Part shown: in pieces, positions 57,661 through 64,000 of the stretch
Numbering within the stretch: position 1 is the stretch's first letter
How the letters are laid out: each line of letters starts with the position of its first letter
Origin: Sipunculus nudus
Taxonomy: Eukaryota > Annelida > Sipuncula > Golfingiida > Sipunculidae
Direction of reading: 5' to 3'
NCBI GenBank assembly: GCA_026874595.1
Contig: CM049311.1
Coordinates: 44,829,676 to 44,893,675, forward strand
DNA length: 64,000 nucleotides
Notes under the pieces: generated by a model
Database searches by the model: none
Told to the model about the DNA's origin: nothing
What the model saw: the letters and a program-made list of their open reading frames with translations, nothing else
Program-made: the position numbers and the translations under genes

Positions 57661-57835
57661 GTTAAAGGTCAGCATGCATAAATAAACATATTATCCGTTT
57701 CTGCTGCCCCCACAATGTTGCTCATTCATATGACTGTTTCTACATGCACTCTCTGTCTATCTGTCTGTATCATTCCCATTTCCGGCAAGCGCGTGACCTC
57801 TGGTCATCTTGTTTGTTTGTTTGTTTGTTTCTGAT

Positions 57836-59060
57836 TCTTTTTGCTGGTACCTTATTTACAAGAGGGTTTTAAAAAGTCAAGAAAGTAACAATAGATTGGC
57901 AAAAATATATTGAGAAAATAAGACTTAATGTCCATGAGTAATCTTACAAATATTATAGTATGGACACAACTGCATGCTGGTATATCAGAGTATGACCTGT
58001 CAGATGCAAAAAGTCAATGCCAATGAAATTTTGTTTTATTATAATCAAGCAGGGCATCTGATAACTAGCAATGAAAAGCAAACAAATGTGACCTAGTTTT
58101 TATAACCAAAAACAAATAGAAATGAATACTCCTAAGCCTTGGGGCAGTTAATGTTATATAATACAAATAGATCATGAATGGTTAATTATATTTTTAGCTT
58201 TCAATTACTTTTTTTTCATTTTTCCCAAAAAATATAAGGGCCTGTAATTTTTCTTGTGGGCCTGTGAAACCTGTATGCATGTCAGCAGTAGTGCTAATTG
58301 TTATAAAATGAAAGTCCATGCTGGTGGTGAAGTTTAAATAAAACACTGGAGTCTCAGGGCCTGTATTTCGACTGTTTTTTTTTTTGTTTTTTTAAACTTT
58401 TGCATGAAATATCATGCACAAATAAGGACTGTATATTGGCGATGCCATTCCAAATCACATACTGGCTGTCAAAGGCATCTGCAGAAGGTGAGTGGCATAA
58501 TCAGGGTACGTCCAACATATGGGTTTATCTTTCAAATAAGTACAGTTTTTCATATATTTGTATAAACATTTTATATATTCTACTACCTTATAAGGCATCG
58601 ACTTTAATAAATAAAGAGTTAATTTATTACCATCCTTCTTAATTATACCTCTTCTTTTGCAAAGGAAATCTCAAATTGCACTCATTCATAAAATTCTGGC
58701 ACTCGCATACAACACAAAATAAAATTGTCTGCAAATTTATGTGAGATCCAGAAAAGGCTTACAATCCTAATTCGAATCTGTGCAATGAGATATACATCAG
58801 TTATAATGCTTTCATGATAACATGCTTGACCATTAAAGTACTTGATCACTTTTCACATGCGTGAATATTTGACATGTACATGTACAAAGCATATTCTAAA
58901 ACATTTTGTACAAGATTTTAAGCCTGTAATGAAACACAAAATCTATTCAGAGATACCTTGTTGTACATGTTGAATGGAATACGGGTATGTAATATGACAT
59001 ACACCTCACATATGCAAAAACCGGTAAAAAAAGGTGTAGTAAACTCTGGATCCTCTTTTA
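57836..59060. other. AT-rich low-repeat sequence, no gene recognised
   Basis: Small frames, including 58400-58642, show no known motif. A GTGAGT donor-like site at about 58487 follows AAGGCATCTGCAGAAG, but no matching acceptor or product is recognised. Confidence 0.4.
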
Positions 59061-59946
59061 AAAAAAATATTTTTTTCCTCCCTACCTGATAATTTTTTTG
59101 GGACCAATGTTAGCCCCAACACAAAAATTTTTAAGGATGGCCTAATGCAAGTGCAGGCTGTACTAGCAGGTGGGCTAGATGTAAACAACAATTGACATGG
59201 TGTATGAAAACTTGAAAAAAAGCTACCCTTTTCAACCAATTCCTTTGAAATTTCAGGTTTTTAAAAGATAAAATCCTTGTGTATATATGCTGTGAAAATT
59301 AAATCAACAGTGCTTACAAGGAAAAAACGTGCCATTGCCAATGTTGGACAAAATTTAAGGTACTGATTTTTTATTTATGCTAATAACTTGAAAAATTTGC
59401 AAAATTCAGATCTAATTTTGGGTAAACAATTGAATCTTGATTAAATAAAGTTTTATTCCTGAAAAAAAAGTCTCTAGCTTCAGCAATTCTCATGTTTGGT
59501 TAGTAAATATATTTCCTGATTTTTTAAAAATTGCATTATATTTTGGCCCATAACTTCAAAATAAGACTCAACACTGACCTAATTGTGTGTATGTTCATAG
59601 AAAATGTATGGAAGAATATGAATACTAAATATGATCAAAAACAGATCAGTGGTTTTGATATTAGGCAGCCTTGAAGTGTAACAATGGATTTTTTTATGGA
59701 AAACGGAGGTTTTTCCTTAATATCTTGAAGGAACCAAGTCCTAAAGACCCAATTTTTGGTATGGTAGGAGATTTTGGGGACATCTAATGGTATGCAAAAT
59801 TTTGGAATGGTAGGTCCAACGGTTTTAAAACGTGCCCTGTTAACGGATGGACGGCCGGACGGCCGGACGGCCGGACGGATGGAAGGACGACAGACAAAGG
59901 ACCACGACTATAGCTCAAATGACTTATAGTCAGCTGAGCTAAAAAA
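59061..59946 (+). mobile_element. Inverted dispersed segment, then 3' half of the 2.6-kb family
   Basis: 59080-59160 is the reverse complement of part of 51683-51945. From about 59185 the sequence follows the 3' half of the 2.6-kb elements, diverged. It ends with a GGACGGCC microsatellite variant (about 59846-59875), the hairpin 59911-59941 and AAAAAA. Confidence 0.65.
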
Positions 59947-60335
59947 GGGGGGAAAAATTGTAAAAAATCGAAAAAATACAGGTGGCGCCACCAGTCTGCA
60001 GAAACTAATGAAACACTCCATGATCAATATCCATGCAAAGAATCATGGTAATCAATGGATTAGTTGTTCAGATATTTGAGCTTTTGTATCAAATTTTTCA
60101 TTATTCTGGGGGTTACTTCTGAGCCCCATAGCTTGAAGAATATGGGTAACAGAGACCTAATGCCAGGTTTCCAAGGAGACTTTTCATGGACCTCTCTGGA
60201 TGTAAAGTAAGGAGATGCCATGTCAGTGGTTACGATTTGTGCCTTGTTAACGGCCGGATGGCTGGACGGCCGGACGGACGCAAACAAAGAGTGATCGCTA
60301 TAGCTCAGATGACTTACAGTCAGCTGAGCTAAAAA
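59947..60335 (+). mobile_element. Single 337-bp unit with right terminus
   Basis: It holds CAGGTGGCGCCACCAGTCTG (about 59979), one unit, GGCCGGACGG simple sequence (60252-60280) and the hairpin 60301-60331 followed by AAAAA. Confidence 0.7.
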
Positions 60336-60607
60336 CAGATCAGTGGTTTTGATATTACGCAGCCTTGAAGTGTAAGAATGGCTTTTTTATGGAAAAAGGA
60401 GGTTTTTCCTTAATATCTCAAAGGAACAAAGGCCTAGTGACCAAATTTTCAGTATGGAAGGAGATTTTGGGGACATCTAACTGTATGCAAAATTTTGGTT
60501 TTGTAGGTCTTATGGTTTCAAAATGTGCCCTGTTAACAGACAGATGGACGACGGACAAAGGACCACGGCTGTAGCTAAGACGACTTATAGTCAGCTGAGC
60601 TAAAAAT
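60336..60607 (+). mobile_element. Truncated 3' end of the hairpin element family
   Basis: It begins inside GATCAGTGGTTTTGATATTA and ends in a short ACGG stretch and the diverged hairpin 60572-60602, then AAAAA. Confidence 0.65.
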
Positions 60608-62190
60608 CAGTGTAGGTGGCAACACCAGTGTTTTGAACTAGAAAGCCATCAAAGATGCATGGACACGCCAAAAATTAAGGGCAGATATATCAACATCTCT
60701 TGACTCCGGGGCACTGGGCTGACCAAGCTCAGCTGAGGCAGGCAGTTGCCCTAAGTCAAGCAAAGCTAATTGCCATGCAGCTGCAGCTACTGCACTGAGT
60801 GAACTTTTGACCGCCGTAAATGGCCGCACACAGTGAAATCTTGACCTGTTGATTAATCTGATACATTTGGGAGTCTATAGAAGGACCCAGACTGAAACTT
60901 GGCCTGTTGCCAAATCTGAAATAGTTGGCAGTCTGTCAAGCTAATTATAGATACAGACAAAATTCTGGCATGTTGCCAAATCTGTTAACACATCCTGAAA
61001 GATTTTTACTACAATGCTTTTTTTCAAGCTGCATATTCATAAGTTTTTTTATCAAAATGTTTTGGATAATAACAGATGCCTATTGACAGCAAAATCAGAA
61101 TACAGATACATTTTATTCATGGATTTATTGAACAAATAAACTGGATATGGACATCAATTATTTATGTTGCCGGTACAGCCCTGCTTACATATCCAAAGAG
61201 CTCAGTTTGTTAACACAATTTACTAGCTTTGTTTACCAGCACAGTCCTTTTTTTGTTAAAGTTCCAATAATTCTGCCAAAAGACATTTACCCTGAAAACA
61301 AGTATATACGAAAAAAAAATTTGTTAAAAAAAATTAATCAAAGAAAGGGGAGTCGACTTATGTGCGGGTCTAAGCCTGAGAGGCTAAATGTTGCATGTAC
61401 TTAGTCAAACAGCCAGCCTGAATGTCTCAACTGATTGACCATAGATGACGGTTTCCCGAGAAGTCAGGTACACAAGTCACTCTTTAAGTAAAATAATACT
61501 GTCTAATTAGGTTTCGGAACAGTTTTTTCAAACTTTGACCATTTATGCTGTTCAACGTTTGGATAATGCAGTATATTAAAATGTTTGCAATTTACAAGGT
61601 ATCTGACAACCAGGAAATGCCCTGCGTCTAGTTATAATGAGCTTCATTCACGGGCGATTAAGTATGAGTGTAAGAAGCACAAGTTTTGTGTAATCAATTG
61701 GGATTTTATCCAGGGCATCGACCCCTGTTTTTTTTACATCTAATTCTGTTACAGAACTGCTCAACAACAACAGTTGGTGCCTGCACAAGCTAGCAAACAT
61801 AAAACGGTAAAAGCCAGTGGTATCTGAACTACAGACAGGTAACAAAAGGCTGATTACAGCACTGATTAGCACTCACTCGGTACGGGGGTGGCTGCCTGTC
61901 GTAAGAAGCCCCAAACTAGGTCACGCTGTTCACCTGTGTACTAACACGCGGAGGAAAATTATCATTCCGTTTAGAAGTTCCTCCTTAAAAATTACCCTGA
62001 ATCATAGTGAATGACTGCTGCCCTGAGCAAAGCTTGGGAACAAATAAACCGAAGTTCAACCTGACATTGATATCGCAATGAACAAAAGAAAACAAAGCCT
62101 GAGAAGACTGAGAAATTAGTATGTGAAATATATGATTCAGTCACAAAAATTTTTATCAAAAAGATAGGAAAATGGATTTTGATCAAGGAA
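60608..62190. other. Low-repeat flank, no gene recognised
   Basis: A GTAGGTGGCAACACCAGTG remnant of the palindrome lies at 60611. The frame 61147-61404 has no known motif and no neighbouring splice evidence. Nothing else could be assigned. Confidence 0.4.
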
Positions 62191-62402
62191 ACAACAGATG
62201 TGGTTTTTTTTCAGCTTTTTCTCAATAAAATCTAAGTCAATGCAGACAGCAAAAAAATAAGTTGTCAAATATAGTTTGACACGTGACTGATTCTTCCACA
62301 AAACTTGCCGCTGCTAGCTTTAATGTTTTTTGAGACAGCAAAAGTGAACATACTGCAGACGGACAACGCAGCACCCTCGCATAAGCTCACAGGTTCGCTA
62401 AA
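62191..62402 (+). mobile_element. CTAA-ended family, 3' fragment
   Basis: It matches 10325-10541 and 23500-23735: AATAAAATCTAAGTCAATGC, a short ACG-rich stretch and the end GCATAAGCTCACAGGTTCGC-TAAAAA. Confidence 0.6.
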
Positions 62403-63626
62403 AAGTATGATGACTACACTTTACTCAGTAACTTTTATTTATCATAAATGAAACCTACTACAGTGCAGAAGTAATACTGTCATTAATGAATCACTTAAAA
62501 TCCCTGATTGAGATATCCAGCTCACAAGGTGTTTAAAAAGTAGGGATGTCATGGGTGACAACAACAGCCCATCAGCCAATATAAGCTCAGGGCTGAAAAA
62601 GTTCTGTTGACAGCAGCTGTAGAAATGATCAGATAAATAATTATAGAGCAGATGAATCAATTTCTACTCATATGCCTAAAAGGAAGGGTGCTTACATAAA
62701 CTGTGTAAACAGAGGCCATGGGATAAACAAAAGGTTGATGTGCTGCTGCACACAACTGCATGAACTTGGCCAACACATCCAGGGGCTTCTTACACCTCAC
62801 ATACACAGACTGCAGTCAGACAAAAAAACTGTCCTGACAAGCAGAAGAGCATTCTAGCCCTGCAGCTGTGTGAGCCCAGCCAGGCACCTAGCTATAGCCA
62901 GGCTGCTACCTGCTGATTTCCACCTTGAGGAGTGACCAAAGTCTGTCTAACCAGCTACACTGGCCACCAAACCTCACTATAATATCATCTTACTGTATTA
63001 AATCATTAATCTGTGTTGTATTAGAGTCAAAATTATCCCAGTTAGGGTAACCATTTGGCAACAGACTGTACTGCATACAGTGCTTCCTTGATCAGACCCT
63101 GGCCCTTAGTAAATTAAAAGCCCTATTTAGTGGCCAGGTCAAAATATCTAAATTTGACATCAGTTTTGTTCAGAGGCTGGTTACCAGAGTTGTTTCCAGG
63201 TTTGCTGTCAAATGCCGGATTTTCGTCTGTTACTCTAACATATGCATTTGTGGATAAAACTGAACTAACTTTTTCGTTAGTATGTTTTTGTATTAATAAA
63301 ATGTTTTAACTTTAGTTGCCTATTTCAATTCCTCCACACTGCTTTCATATATCTCATGGGGCTGCCTACCCTAAACATTTTGGCAAAGGTTATACCATTA
63401 TGGAGCCTTTGGTATGACAGTATAACAATCCACTGGAATTGGAAACTCAATATTATTAATTAACAAGAGAGAACTATATAACATTATGTGACTGAATGCA
63501 AACATGGGTACTGATGAGAATTTGATGTCCAATGAAAAATGATGTTAATCTAATCCAGCAAAATTTTCTCAAGCTGTGATTATTTAACATATAAGGCATC
63601 CTTAAAGCAGAGCAGGGGAATGATTT
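62403..63626. other. Low-repeat sequence, no gene recognised
   Basis: The frames at 62442-62660 and 62672-62857 lack known motifs, and no exon could be supported. Confidence 0.4.
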
Positions 63627-64000
63627 AAAAAGTGACCCATGGGTCATGACGCTCAGCGGACTGACATGTTGACAATATGTCCATACACAGGGAACTAATT
63701 AAGATGGAGGTGGCACCATCATTCATGCAGGTTAACTTATGTTCATTAAGACGCATAAGCACACCAAATTTTAGGACAATCCATTCACCAATTCCTGAGG
63801 AATCTAGCAATTTGTGTGTATCCGCATTATTTCTGGGGTGCTCAAACATGCCGTTTAAGTTAGAAAATATGGGTTACAGACACCTATGATTTCCGGTTTG
63901 CAAGGAGACTTTTTCTGGACCTTTCTGGAAGTCAAATTAGAAGATTCTACGTCCAATGGTTATGATTTGTGCTCTGCTTTTGTTTTAAACTTTAAATTGT
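63627..64000 (+). repeat. Left-terminus element related to 36252-36744
   Basis: AAAAAGTGACCCATGGGTCA-TGACGCTCAGCGGA is followed by ACTGACATGTTGACAATATG, GGAGGTGGCACCATCATTC and CACACCAAATTTTAGGACAA. It is cut by the window edge. Confidence 0.65.

Larger units (their letters stand above)
52948..57835 (+). mobile_element. GCTTGCCGGAA-ended composite element, ~4.9 kb
   Basis: GCTTGCCGGAA (52948-52958) forms a perfect 11-bp stem with TTCCGGCAAGC (52962-52972). The start is repeated at 53024-53052 in diverged form. TTCCGGCAAGC recurs at 56102-56112 and 57780-57790, each followed by a GACC...GGTC dyad and GTTTGTTTG simple sequence. The interior has a 1,121-bp duplication, a ~329-bp sub-repeat and a 148-bp array. 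No transposase is present; the long frames are repeat translations. Confidence 0.65.

Noticed and set aside
58400-58642. 80-residue frame with a donor-like GTGAGT inside
   Set aside because: No acceptor, homologous product or partner exon is recognised.
61147-61404. 85-residue frame
   Set aside because: There is no similarity to a known family and no splice or promoter context. The composition is typical of AT-rich non-coding DNA.

Overview
This is eukaryotic, intron-rich, AT-rich DNA that is dominated by interspersed and tandem repeats. No bacterial-style operons, rRNA, tRNA or CRISPR are visible. The repeat types fit a bivalve mollusc: elements carrying ACGG microsatellites and tandem cores (pearl-like or Helentron-associated), arrays of TGACCTTGACCTTTGACCT, and a ubiquitous GGTGGCGCCACC palindrome. 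The species cannot be named from the sequence alone.

The host gene. Three short, well-formed exons on the minus strand (26653-26783, 21940-22058, 15280-15439) have GT/AG splice sites and consistent phases. Together they encode ankyrin-repeat and linker sequence closely resembling the myosin phosphatase targeting subunit (PPP1R12/MYPT; Drosophila Mbs). Its introns are 4.6 kb and 6.5 kb. The following intron extends past the left edge. The exon that should precede 26783 was not found in the remaining 37 kb, so most of the window is intron or 5' flank of this gene.

The repeat landscape. (i) 1-9.1 kb holds arrays of a ~337-bp unit. (ii) Four ~2.6-kb copies of one element lie at 11.65, 17.35, 33.14 and 36.75 kb. 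About 15 copies of its left terminus and 18 copies of its right terminal hairpin are scattered across the window. (iii) A GTATCC-ended inverted-repeat family with terminal hairpins occurs at 23.9-26.0, 27.8-29.3, 30.1-32.3 and 45.9-51.7 kb and houses satellites of 280 or 288 bp. (iv) A GCTTGCCGGAA-ended composite at 52.9-57.8 kb houses a ~329-bp repeat with CTCF-like motifs and a 148-bp array. (v) A solo LTR with a 4-bp target duplication lies at 31632-32096, and a ~1-kb TIR element at 20834-21835.

The low-repeat island at 40.8-45.9 kb begins at a TA-flanked terminus that can be mapped against an uninterrupted repeat copy near 2.6 kb. It contains a HIRAN-like fragment (minus strand) and a recently decayed pogo/Tigger-type DDE transposase (plus strand). 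The transposase has an N-terminal HTH in a shifted frame, one TGA between catalytic residues, a predicted phase-1 intron, an acidic C-terminal exon and a poly(A) signal.

Most small open frames in the window are translations of repeats and are not annotated as genes.
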